DNA from: Stenotrophomonas maltophilia
Lineage (GTDB): Bacteria > Pseudomonadota > Gammaproteobacteria > Xanthomonadales > Xanthomonadaceae
Assembly: GCF_006974125.1 (NCBI RefSeq)
Contig: NZ_CP037858.1
Location: 2,666,001 to 2,730,000, forward strand
Direction: 5' to 3'
DNA length: 64,000 nt
Shown: piece after piece, positions 8,744 to 17,316 of the stretch
Position numbering within the stretch: the first letter of the stretch is position 1
Layout: every line of letters starts with the position of its first letter
Program-made: the position numbers and the translations under genes
Notes under the pieces: model-generated
Seen by the model: the letters and a program-made list of their open reading frames with translations, nothing else
Database searches by the model: none
What the model was told of the DNA's origin: nothing

Positions 8744-10915
8744 ATGGGCTTGAGGGTTTTTGTTACCCGCGAACTTTTCCCCTTTACCGCCGGTGGCATT
8801 GGACGCGTGATCGCGAACATGCTGATGACCGCGCCGGAAGAAGATCGCGCGGAGATGGCAGTACTTTACGTTGGCGACAACGTTGAAGCGGATGCGTTCG
8901 CGGTCGCCCACCCGGGCGTGACCTTCCTCGCGTGGCCGCACTCGCGCTTTCAACAAGTAGACGAGCGTGGGGAGATTTTCCCGCCAATGCCGGCGTTCAC
9001 CCACAGCATGCTGCACTGGGAATCGGTGCATGTGCTGCAGGGGCTGCTCGAGCTGGAACGTCTGAAAGGCCCGCTTGAGTATGTCGAGTTCGTGGACTGG
9101 GGGGCACCTGCGTTCGCCGCAACCCAGGAAAAGCTGCTTGGCAGCGCATTGACGACGGCCACGCTGGCCGTGCGCCTGCACACCACAGACAGCATCCTGG
9201 CCGATTTTGAGCCGCGCGTGCAGAGTGTGCACGGGTTGAATCTCTTTGACCTGGAACGAAAGGCGCTGGCCGATTGCGACCTTATCGTCGGTCAGATCGC
9301 ACCGGTTGCCGAGGCCTTCCGCGTGTTCTACGGTTTCAGCGAGGAGGAGTGGACTCCACGCCTGCGCCTGCATGCTCCGCCGGTGTTGCTGGATACGATG
9401 CAGCCGACCACGCAGACCACCGTGATCGATGATACAACGTCGCTGTTGTTCACTTCGAAACTGCAGGACATCAAGCGCCCGGATACTTTCATCCGTGGCT
9501 GCATCCAGTTCCTGCGGGACAGGCCGCGTTATCAGGGCAACATTGTTTTCCTGGCGCATTCTTTTGATGTGAGCTATCAGGAGTATGTCATCTCGCTGGT
9601 GCCGGAGGACCTGCGCAGCCGGGTGGTGTTTGCCCGTGGCGTAACCGGTGCGGCGCGCGAGAAGAGCATTTCTGGTGCGGTATGCGTATTCCCGTCTCCA
9701 TGGGAGTCGTTCTGCCTTGCTGCGTACGAGGCGTCGCTGTCAGGCGCAGCCTGCGTGCTCAACGCGCAGAATCCGGCTTTCGGGCCGGGCAGTCCGTGGC
9801 GGGATGGATACAACTGCAGCACGTTTGATGGCAGCGCCGAAGATCTGGCACGCGCGCTTTCCGGGCTGTTTGAAAGCGCCGTCGGCCGACTGTCGCCGGT
9901 CGAGGTGCCGAAGGACCCGCTTCCCTGGAAGGGGCTTGATCCGGTGGCGGTGCCTGCTGCGGTTCCCCTGGACAGGCAATTGACCGTAGTCGTCGTCAAC
10001 CGCGATAGCGCGGGCCGCGTGTTGAATTCGCTGGACAGCATCCTCGCGTCCAATCTGACGCTTGACAAGCTGATCGTGATTGACGACGCCTCGCGCGACC
10101 CACGCGATATCGCTGTGCTGGACCAGCTGGGCAGCAATGATCCACGTTTGTCCGTGCACCGGCTTGCGGTTCCCGTTGGTGACGCTGTAGCGCGCAACAT
10201 GGGCCTTGCGTTGGTTGAGACGCCGTTTGCTGGATTCGTGCGCGGTGGTGACCAGTTACTGCCGGGCTTCCTCAATGGCGCGGTGAGCGCATTGGCGTCG
10301 CACCCGGATTTTGATGTGGTCGTGGGGCAGGTGGGCGTGACCGTGGATCCCGATGATGTGATCGCCGGCAATGTCGCCCCGGATGGATTCCACATTTTCT
10401 ATGGTGAAGGACGCCTCGCAGGACTCTACGAGAACCGCCTGGCGCCGGAAAGCTACGTGATCCGGACCGAGGCCGCCAGGCGCTTCGCATTCGATCCCGT
10501 CATCCCTGCACTTGAAGTATGGGAAATGATGCTGCGCGCCTGCCAGTCGGGTGCACGCTTCATGGTGACTTCCGCCGTGAACGTGCTTGCACGGCATCAG
10601 GGGCAACCAGATGAACGGCACTTGGAGCAGATCCAGATCGCGATGCGCCGGCGCCTGCAGCGCAAGCGCGTGCGTGTCGGCTCACTGGAGGTACCTGCGT
10701 ACTTCATCTTCGGTGCGCATGTATCGCCGAGCGGGTTCATGGGGGATGCCTCCAACGCGGAAATGGCCTATCGGCTGCAGGCACTGATGGAAAGCGAGTC
10801 CGTGCGCTACACCCTGGCACTTGCCAGGCTTCTGCAGAAGCGGGCGCCATGGGTACTGCGCTTGGGTAAATGGTCGGTGCAGCGACTGGCGCCGATCTAT
10901 CGCCGATTGCGGTGA
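8744..10915 (+). CDS. Large composite glycosyltransferase (GT4 + degenerate GT2)
   Basis: A 723-residue protein whose N-terminal ~400 residues look like a GT4 enzyme (GGIGRVIANML near the start; FPSPWESFCLAAYEASLSGAA is the EX7E-type donor motif). A GT2-like fold follows from about residue 410 (LTVVVVNRDSAGRVLNSLDSIL, VIDDASRD). At the DXD position the GT2 domain has FVRGGDQ (R500-G501-G502) and at the catalytic ED position LEVWE (E591-V592), so the GT2 half is probably inactive or only binds ligand. It probably extends the O-chain; sugar specificity cannot be read. Confidence 0.75.
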   Translation: MGLRVFVTRELFPFTAGGIGRVIANMLMTAPEEDRAEMAVLYVGDNVEADAFAVAHPGVTFLAWPHSRFQQVDERGEIFPPMPAFTHSMLHWESVHVLQGLLELERLKGPLEYVEFVDWGAPAFAATQEKLLGSALTTATLAVRLHTTDSILADFEPRVQSVHGLNLFDLERKALADCDLIVGQIAPVAEAFRVFYGFSEEEWTPRLRLHAPPVLLDTMQPTTQTTVIDDTTSLLFTSKLQDIKRPDTFIRGCIQFLRDRPRYQGNIVFLAHSFDVSYQEYVISLVPEDLRSRVVFARGVTGAAREKSISGAVCVFPSPWESFCLAAYEASLSGAACVLNAQNPAFGPGSPWRDGYNCSTFDGSAEDLARALSGLFESAVGRLSPVEVPKDPLPWKGLDPVAVPAAVPLDRQLTVVVVNRDSAGRVLNSLDSILASNLTLDKLIVIDDASRDPRDIAVLDQLGSNDPRLSVHRLAVPVGDAVARNMGLALVETPFAGFVRGGDQLLPGFLNGAVSALASHPDFDVVVGQVGVTVDPDDVIAGNVAPDGFHIFYGEGRLAGLYENRLAPESYVIRTEAARRFAFDPVIPALEVWEMMLRACQSGARFMVTSAVNVLARHQGQPDERHLEQIQIAMRRRLQRKRVRVGSLEVPAYFIFGAHVSPSGFMGDASNAEMAYRLQALMESESVRYTLALARLLQKRAPWVLRLGKWSVQRLAPIYRRLR

Positions 10916-10934
10916 GCGTTCCGGGGCAGCATCG

Positions 10935-12959
10935 ATGCATGTGATCGTCATCCAGCTGGCGTGTTGGCGTGTTGGCGGAGAGCGGGCTGCATTGGCGCGT
11001 GCCCGCCTGCGCGCGATACCTGCTGCTTCGGTGCTGATCGTTGGCGAGGGAGCGCCGCCCGCCGACCTGCTCGAGGAGTGTACAGAGAGACGCAAACTGT
11101 GCGTGGATTCGCCTTTGCATGCGATGCAGGGCCGACGGTTGCCTGATGTCCGCCGCAGTGGTGACGCGGAGCAGCTCGGTTGGTCATTGGCGGTGATGGC
11201 GGCGCTTCGGGCGCTGCAGCAGGATGTGCACCTGGACTGTGTGGAGATTCCATCGTGTGGTGCGCTGGCCTACGCACTTCTCCAGGAGCGAGCTCTGTCA
11301 GAGGTGTTTGACACTACGCGCGTGATGTTGCGGTTTGACGGCATCCAGGCCATCGAAGTCCTGAGGCAGGGACGCAATGTCGAGATGGCTGCGCTGATGT
11401 TGATGGACATGGAGCGGATGTGCCTGGAGCAATGCGACCAGGTTCTGGTCGATAGTCAGGCGATCGCAGAATCCTTGCAGCGCTTCCTTCCAGGCAGCCA
11501 GAGGCCGCTTCACCTGCAGGCGACGCTGCCGGAGCCGGCCGGGCTCGTGTCGGAGCACCATGCAGTGGGTTCAGCACTGGCTTGCGTCGCAACCGAAGCG
11601 CCTGCTCTCAGGCAGTGCCTGCGGGCGATTTCCGGTTACCTGCAGCAGAACAATGATGGTCTGCTGCAGGTCTCGGTCGTCTGCCAGCCTGCGCTTCTAT
11701 CCGAAGTGCTGCATGTGGTGCCTGCTGCCCTGCGCCATCGTTTCCAGGAAGCGCCTGCGGATTGCCTGCGCGCTTCGCCCATGCGTGTGGTCATGCCTGA
11801 TCGCTGGTCTGCAGGCTCGGCTCTGGCGCGGGAGCTGCTTGCTCATGGCCATAGCCTGATTGTGGATGTCGCCAACCCGGCGCTGGCTGCCGCACAGGGG
11901 TGGGAACAGGGGCGGACCCATCTTGGCTACACGGATGCCCGTGGGCTGTTCGAAGCGCTGCGGGCTTCGCAGCAGTGGGTGCCCACCCGTCACCTGCGGA
12001 TGGGGCCTTCCCCGCCGCTGCCCAAGCTTGACGTTGGTACGCCGGGCCCCGCCAAGGTCTCCGTGGTCGTGCCCTGCTACAACATGGGCCGCTGGCTGCC
12101 GCAGACCTTGCGCAACATACAGCGGTTTTCATGGAGCGATCTGGAGGTCATCGTTGTTGACGATGGATCGACGGATCCCGGCACGGTGCAGCTCATCGAA
12201 GAGCTGGAAGCAAGCCCCACCGCTGGCCTGCGCGTGGTCCGTCTTGAGTTCAACCAGGGATTGTCTGCTGCCAGGAATGCCGGCGTTGCCGCAGCGCAGG
12301 GTGAGTTCACCCTGTGCCTGGACGCGGATGACCTGGTGTCGCCAGAGTTTGTTTCGATTGCTGTACGCGCACTGCAGCGACAGCCTGCGCACGACTTCGT
12401 TGTTCCCCGCTGCGCCTACTTCTTCGGTGACGAATCTGCGCTTGATGTGAACGAGTTGCGGCTCGGCCAGGGCTTGCCAATGGTTGGTGCGGCATTTGAT
12501 TCCGGTACGCTGGGCAATCGTTTCTCAACGGCGACCAGCCTGGCGCGAACTTCGGTACTGCGTGCACTCGGCTATGACGAAAGCCTGCGTTCCTATGAAG
12601 ACTGGCAGCTTTACCGGCGCGCGCTGCAGCAGGGCAGTCGTTTCGTTGTCACCAACGACGTTCATTTTTTCTACCGGCAGCGACCGGATTCAATGATCCA
12701 CGATCCGGCCATGCGCGCTCGCCACAGCCTGCTTTACGCGGAGATGGTGGGCGGAGCGACGTTGATCGGGCAGGGACCGGTGGTGTCGCCGAACCTGCTG
12801 GGAGCGCTGGCCGCTCCCCCGCGGATCGATGGGAGCTCGTCCGGGCTGTTGCTGGGGGGCGTTGTCGAGGCGCTCGACGAGATGCAGGCATTGCGCCGTA
12901 GTCGCATCGTCGGGCTGGGATACAGATTGTCGGCCCTGTTGCGGCGGCTACGTCGTTGA
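10935..12959 (+). CDS. Glycosyltransferase with C-terminal active-looking GT2 domain
   Basis: A 674-residue protein starting at MHVIVIQLACW, 19 bases after the previous stop; an earlier in-frame ATG at 10821 lies inside the upstream gene. The first ~360 residues resemble a GT4-like partner domain without clear motifs. From residue 374 there is a canonical GT2 domain: VSVVVPCYNMGRWL, VIVVDDGSTDPGT, DXD as D463-A464-D465, and the base motif SYEDW (E555-D556). It pairs naturally with the preceding protein, whose GT2 half is degenerate. It is convergent with galE and ends the plus-strand O-antigen block. Confidence 0.78.
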   Translation: MHVIVIQLACWRVGGERAALARARLRAIPAASVLIVGEGAPPADLLEECTERRKLCVDSPLHAMQGRRLPDVRRSGDAEQLGWSLAVMAALRALQQDVHLDCVEIPSCGALAYALLQERALSEVFDTTRVMLRFDGIQAIEVLRQGRNVEMAALMLMDMERMCLEQCDQVLVDSQAIAESLQRFLPGSQRPLHLQATLPEPAGLVSEHHAVGSALACVATEAPALRQCLRAISGYLQQNNDGLLQVSVVCQPALLSEVLHVVPAALRHRFQEAPADCLRASPMRVVMPDRWSAGSALARELLAHGHSLIVDVANPALAAAQGWEQGRTHLGYTDARGLFEALRASQQWVPTRHLRMGPSPPLPKLDVGTPGPAKVSVVVPCYNMGRWLPQTLRNIQRFSWSDLEVIVVDDGSTDPGTVQLIEELEASPTAGLRVVRLEFNQGLSAARNAGVAAAQGEFTLCLDADDLVSPEFVSIAVRALQRQPAHDFVVPRCAYFFGDESALDVNELRLGQGLPMVGAAFDSGTLGNRFSTATSLARTSVLRALGYDESLRSYEDWQLYRRALQQGSRFVVTNDVHFFYRQRPDSMIHDPAMRARHSLLYAEMVGGATLIGQGPVVSPNLLGALAAPPRIDGSSSGLLLGGVVEALDEMQALRRSRIVGLGYRLSALLRRLRR

Positions 12960-13005
12960 GATGCGTGGCAATACCATCGCATCTCAGTGGCTCACCCGGC
13001 AGAAG

Positions 13006-14016
13006 CTACTGCGATCTGCTCATCAGAATCTGTTGCCATCTCCAAGTATCCCGACACATCTTGGCCAGATCCAACTTCGCGCTCCAGCCCAGCCGGCATT
13101 CTGCAAGTGAGGGATCAGCCCAGCATTCACCGATATCGCCTGGTCTCCGGCCAACGATCTCGTAGGGTACCGGTCGTCCCGATGCTTCGCTGAAAGCCCT
13201 GATGACATCGAGTACCGAGTAGGGTATTCCGGTTCCCAGATTCAATGCGTTCAAACCGGAAAGATTAGGTAGTGCCTCCAGTGTTCGAATATGTGCTGTG
13301 GCCAGATCGCATACGTGGATGTAGTCCCGGATGCCGGTTCCATCAGTCGTCGGATAATCCGCACCGAATACCGAAACATGCGAGCGAAGCCCGGCTGCAA
13401 CCTGGGCGATATAGGGCATCAGATTGTTGGGAGTGCCACTGGGCTCTTCCCCCAGTAGCCCGGATTCATGTGCGCCCACCGGATTGAAGTAACGGAGATT
13501 GATCGCCTGCAGTAACGGGTCGGCCAGTTTTGCATCGTTGATGATCTGCTCGACGAAGAGCTTCGTGCGACCGTACGGGCTTGTCGCCGAAGTGGGGGCG
13601 CTTTCATTTATAGGGCAATGGGAAGAATTTCCATAAACCGTTGCCGATGAGCTGAAGACGAGCTTGTGACACGCATTGCGCTGCATGCATTGGAGCAGGT
13701 TGATCGTCCCAGCAACATTGACATCGTAGTAAGCCAGAGGCACAACTGCACTTTCTCCCACGGCCTTGAGAGCCGCGAAGTGCATGACGGCCTCGGGGCG
13801 CTGCTGAAGGAAGGCGCGGTCAAGGGTCGCGCGGTTCCTGATGTCGCCGGTGATGATGTTCACTACGCGGCCGGTGAGCATGTTGAGTCGTTCGCCCACG
13901 TCCGGCCGGGCATTGCTGAAGTCATCGACGACGGTGACTTCGTGCCCCCCAAGCAGAAGCTCGGCACAAACGTGGCTCCCTAGGTAGCCTGCTCCACCGG
14001 TGACCAAAACGCGCAT
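13006..14016 (-). CDS. galE: UDP-glucose 4-epimerase
   Basis: A 336-residue extended short-chain dehydrogenase interconverting UDP-glucose and UDP-galactose (or the N-acetyl forms). [15 protein letters not shown] holds the NAD loop; the YGRTK pair supplies the catalytic Tyr/Lys; NLRYFNPVGAHESGLLGE and GTGIRDYIHVCDLA are GalE hallmarks. The start is the ATG at 14016; 19 further upstream residues are open but lack family similarity. The gene is divergent from the GT-C gene and looks less GC-rich than its neighbours, consistent with exchange at O-antigen loci. It supplies a galactose-type precursor. Confidence 0.9.
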   Translation of the reverse strand: MRVLVTGGAGYLGSHVCAELLLGGHEVTVVDDFSNARPDVGERLNMLTGRVVNIITGDIRNRATLDRAFLQQRPEAVMHFAALKAVGESAVVPLAYYDVNVAGTINLLQCMQRNACHKLVFSSSATVYGNSSHCPINESAPTSATSPYGRTKLFVEQIINDAKLADPLLQAINLRYFNPVGAHESGLLGEEPSGTPNNLMPYIAQVAAGLRSHVSVFGADYPTTDGTGIRDYIHVCDLATAHIRTLEALPNLSGLNALNLGTGIPYSVLDVIRAFSEASGRPVPYEIVGRRPGDIGECWADPSLAECRLGWSAKLDLAKMCRDTWRWQQILMSRSQ

Positions 14017-14131
14017 TCTCTGATCCTGCAATCGGCAAGCTTCATTGTTGCATACAAGCCCTGCCAGGCTCACGCTAGTCTGTTGAGGCGTTGACTAGCC
14101 CCCTGTTTCCGGCTCAAAATCCGCAGTTAGC

Positions 14132-15796
14132 TTGAATTTATCTACCTTAGGCGACCCCGTGAATAGAACCCTACGCTTGCAACGAGTCAGAGCGCTGATG
14201 GCGACGCCCACAGCGCCATTGCTCAGATTGACCCTGCTGGGAGTCGGCCTGGTTCTGGTGCTCCTGCCTGGAGTGCTTCTGATGCGGGAGTTGCTGCACA
14301 TTGGCATGCAGGAAGACGCGATGATCGGACTGCGTCATCTGCGCAACATGCTCGAGGGCAGCGGATTCGTATACAACCGCGGTGAATCGGCACTCGGCGC
14401 GACAAATCCGCTTTTCTGGATCTTCTCGTTCCTTGCCATCAAGCCATTCTACTTGGCAAGTCCGTCCCTCGACGTGTTGGTGGCGCACTACTATTTCTGC
14501 GGGTTTGCGCTGCTGGCAGCGGCTATCGCCTTTGCAATGGCCGCGCCTTCGCGGACTCGCACTGTGTCGGTTGCTGCCATGGCGCTCCTGAGCGTCCTGT
14601 TCTTCTGGCCCCTGCGCTTCCTCTATCTGGGGCTTGAAGGGCCGTTCATGCTCGTATGTGTTGGCGTTCTTGGCCTGCTGGCTGTCCGATCTGTGGGCAC
14701 GCGGGATGGTCTGCTCGCAACACTGGTTGGCTTCCTGTCATGGAACCGGCCGGAAATTGCGCTCATTCTGATTCCTGCAGTCCTCTTCTATGCACTGCTG
14801 ATGTCGGATAAGTCGAGCCGTATCCGGGTCTCAGTCGGCTATCTGGCAGGCGCAGTGGCATTTCCGTTGATGCTGAAGCTCGTATCCGGCGCTTACATCG
14901 CGGGCACAGTGCAGGCGAAGGCATACTTCGGCAATCCCAGTCCACCGTACAATCTTGATTTCTTCGTGCAGCGGATCATCTATCTGGACTCGTTCATCGG
15001 TCTTGGTGGTGGGGTGACGGTGCTTCTGCTGGTGGGCATTTTTGCTTCTGCAATCATCGGCATCCTCGATTTCCTGCAAGGTGATCGCAAGCAGATGCCG
15101 TGGGTTCGAGGCGTGTACCCAGCGTTCGTCGCAGGATATTCGTGTTTCGTCCTGTTCATTCCTTCTCTGTGGGAATGGTATGTAACTTTCTGGCTTTCCT
15201 TCGCGCTGGTCCAGTATGGCGTTCTCATCAGTCGAGGAATCAATTGCTGCTTCTCAGTACTGCGTGGCAATGTAGGCGCAGCCATGCTGGGCGTCACAAT
15301 CGTGCTGTTGTCTACGAGCTGGTTGATGGGACACCGACTTGCAACCCAGCGCACGGAGATCGTCGGTTGGATTACCCAGGACGCGGGTTTCCGTGGCCGC
15401 TTGTCCAAGGAACTGAACGAGCGCTGGCATGCTCGCTCGGTCTGGATGGAGGCTGCTGGCTGGCAGGGTTATTTCAACAATGCGCGCATCTTCGACGAAG
15501 TCGGGCTGGTGGATGATGAAACACAGCCGCTGGCACAGAAGTACGGCTGCGCGTATTTCGTTTCCGCACTCAAGGAGTTGCAGCCACAATTCGTCATCAA
15601 GAGGCAGTTCGAGATGGACCGGAACGTGATGCTGACGCCTCCGCGCAGTTGCCCGAACGCGCCTCTCTTCTCGAATGATGCGGATCGACTCTGGTTTGAT
15701 TCCAACTATGAGGCCGTGGAGCACTACGGAACGCCCGCTCCCGGTTACTTCGGAGAGTATTCATTCCTCGTCCTCTACCGTAGCCGCAACAAGTAG
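14132..15796 (+). CDS. GT-C membrane glycosyltransferase, candidate arabinofuranosyltransferase
   Basis: A 554-residue protein with about ten or more membrane helices and a soluble C-terminal part (about 420-554). The first periplasmic loop has the acidic pair E61-D62 in MQEDAMIGLRHLRNMLEG, then GFVYNRGESALGATNPLFW, the loop pattern of AftB-like and TfpW-like GT-C enzymes that use polyprenyl-phospho-arabinofuranose. It lies beside the minus-strand operon that could make that donor. It probably adds a sugar to exported O-chain or to another envelope acceptor in the periplasm. The start may instead be the ATG at 14198. Substrate assignment is an inference. Confidence 0.72.
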   Translation: MNLSTLGDPVNRTLRLQRVRALMATPTAPLLRLTLLGVGLVLVLLPGVLLMRELLHIGMQEDAMIGLRHLRNMLEGSGFVYNRGESALGATNPLFWIFSFLAIKPFYLASPSLDVLVAHYYFCGFALLAAAIAFAMAAPSRTRTVSVAAMALLSVLFFWPLRFLYLGLEGPFMLVCVGVLGLLAVRSVGTRDGLLATLVGFLSWNRPEIALILIPAVLFYALLMSDKSSRIRVSVGYLAGAVAFPLMLKLVSGAYIAGTVQAKAYFGNPSPPYNLDFFVQRIIYLDSFIGLGGGVTVLLLVGIFASAIIGILDFLQGDRKQMPWVRGVYPAFVAGYSCFVLFIPSLWEWYVTFWLSFALVQYGVLISRGINCCFSVLRGNVGAAMLGVTIVLLSTSWLMGHRLATQRTEIVGWITQDAGFRGRLSKELNERWHARSVWMEAAGWQGYFNNARIFDEVGLVDDETQPLAQKYGCAYFVSALKELQPQFVIKRQFEMDRNVMLTPPRSCPNAPLFSNDADRLWFDSNYEAVEHYGTPAPGYFGEYSFLVLYRSRNK

Positions 15797-16157
15797 CGGA
15801 TACCCGCGCCCGGCTGGCGTCCGGCGGCTGCAGGGCAGCGGAGGCACCACAGCTTCCGCTGCGCCTCCAGGGACGATGATCTGCTCGATGGGGACACTAG
15901 TTGCTCGCTGTACCTAGGTCGTCTGTCGGCGCAGGGATTGACGCCCTTGCCACTGCCTCCGCTGGGGCGTCCCTTCAAGCATGACGGGGCCAGTCGCGAG
16001 CGGTAGGGGGAGGGGCAGATGCATGATCAATGATTGCGCAGGACAACGGCAGGCTGGGCTCCAGCAATTCTCCGGCCTACTGTGCCGCATGGGTGGGATA
16101 TTCCTCCCATGCGGCGGGCTGCATCGCCGGCAACGTGTCAGCTGGCGTCCGGCGCTC
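15797..16157. other. Intergenic region between convergent genes, with terminator-like hairpin
   Basis: No gene is recognised. GCCGCATGGG (16084-16093) pairs with CCCATGCGGC (16106-16115), a 10-bp stem between the convergent GT-C and GtrA genes. The rest has no recognisable transposase remnant in any frame. Confidence 0.5.
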
Positions 16158-16586
16158 TCATTCGTGACGACGGCCTGGCACCGCCGTCTTCTTGAAGACA
16201 AAGTGCGAATCAAGCCTGTACTTCACCGCGTAGCCGATGCTCAGGCCAATGATTCCTCCGACATACCTCATGGCGTCTCCTTCGAACATGAAATGGAAGG
16301 CAGCTTCGGTCCCCCAGAAAATCAGCGTCGTCGCCAGCCCCATAACTACATAAAGGGTGAATGTCTTTGCTTCTTGGGAGGCGCTCTCTGAGCTATGGCC
16401 GAAGATGAAGTGCTTGTCGAGGAAGTACTTGCACAACAGGCCTGTTGCAGTTCCAAGCACGACAGACGCCGGCACCGAATATGGTCCCTGATACAGAAGG
16501 ACAGCCAAGGCCTGGGTGCCGATGTTGACCAGAATGGAGGCGGCCGCAAAGCTCGAGTAGGCAAAGATCAAACGTGATCTGCTCAA
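16158..16586 (-). CDS. GtrA-like membrane protein of the arabinofuranose cassette
   Basis: A protein of about 142 residues with four predicted membrane helices. LGTATGLLCKYFLDKHFIF and LSIGYAVKYRLDSHFVF are the paired helix-end motifs of the GtrA family, implicated in moving polyprenyl-phosphate sugars or supporting their use. The start is taken as TTG at 16586, overlapping the TGA of the upstream gene; the longer open frame upstream runs antisense-like through the DprE2 gene and is rejected. It is the homologue, in type and position, of M. tuberculosis Rv3789, which lies beside dprE1/dprE2. Confidence 0.8.
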   Translation of the reverse strand: MSRSRLIFAYSSFAAASILVNIGTQALAVLLYQGPYSVPASVVLGTATGLLCKYFLDKHFIFGHSSESASQEAKTFTLYVVMGLATTLIFWGTEAAFHFMFEGDAMRYVGGIIGLSIGYAVKYRLDSHFVFKKTAVPGRRHE

Positions 16587-17314
16587 AGCTTGATCCTGCG
16601 GAAAATGAACTCTGGGATATTCTTGATGATCATCATTACTGCCCACCAGAAGCCAGGCAGGTAAGCCACGGATTTGCGCTTTCCAATTGCCTTGAGAATC
16701 CCATTGGCCACCTGTTCCGGTGTCGCCCAGAGTGCTCCCTTCTTGAACGCGGCTGTCATTGGTGTATCGACGAACCCAGGCTTGATGGCCAGTACATTGA
16801 CGCCGCTCGCGTGCAGGCGCTGGCCAAGCCCGCTTAGATAGGTAGTAACGGCGGCTTTTGCACTGCCGTACAGGTAGTTGCTGGCGCGACCGCGATCGCC
16901 CGCCACCGAGGAGATCACGGCCAGAGTAGCGCCATGCTGTAGACGCTGTGCAAGTGCAGCGGCAAGAGCGATCGTCGCGGTGGCATTTGTGGCGAACTCG
17001 TGTAGTGACAGGTCTACAGAGGCATCGCAGGCGGCCTGGTCCGGCAGAGTGCCGTGGGCGATTAGAACGGTATCGATGCCCCCCAACGCTGCCCATGCGT
17101 TGTCCAGCAGTCCACCGTGTGCGGCCACATCGTTCACGTCCAGAACCCCGGTCTCCACACGCTGGGCGCCGCGCACGCGTAGGTCGGCGGCAATGGCATC
17201 AAGCTTCCCGGCGCTACGGCCGACCAGATAGAGCGCCGCGGCACGTCCGGCGTATTGGCGTGCTACCGCCTCGGCGATGGCCGATGTCGCGCCGATGATC
17301 AGGATCTTCTGCAT
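16583..17314 (-). CDS. DprE2-like short-chain dehydrogenase
   Basis: A 243-residue SDR. ILIIGATSAIAEAVARQ is the cofactor loop, ISS holds the catalytic Ser and YGSAK the Tyr/Lys. In the DprE1-DprE2 pair the sugar 2'-keto intermediate made by DprE1 is reduced with NADH/NADPH by DprE2, completing epimerisation of polyprenyl-phosphoryl-ribose to arabinose. It begins two bases after the DprE1-like stop and overlaps the GtrA start, so all are translated together. Without the neighbours this would only be called an SDR; the context makes the assignment likely. Confidence 0.8.
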   Translation of the reverse strand: MQKILIIGATSAIAEAVARQYAGRAAALYLVGRSAGKLDAIAADLRVRGAQRVETGVLDVNDVAAHGGLLDNAWAALGGIDTVLIAHGTLPDQAACDASVDLSLHEFATNATATIALAAALAQRLQHGATLAVISSVAGDRGRASNYLYGSAKAAVTTYLSGLGQRLHASGVNVLAIKPGFVDTPMTAAFKKGALWATPEQVANGILKAIGKRKSVAYLPGFWWAVMMIIKNIPEFIFRRIKL

Positions 17315-17316
17315 GG

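Noticed and set aside
16587..17096. N-terminal extension of the GtrA protein in the same frame
   Set aside because: The extension is Arg/Ser/Cys-rich and lies wholly within the DprE2-like gene; GtrA similarity begins only at the TTG near 16586.
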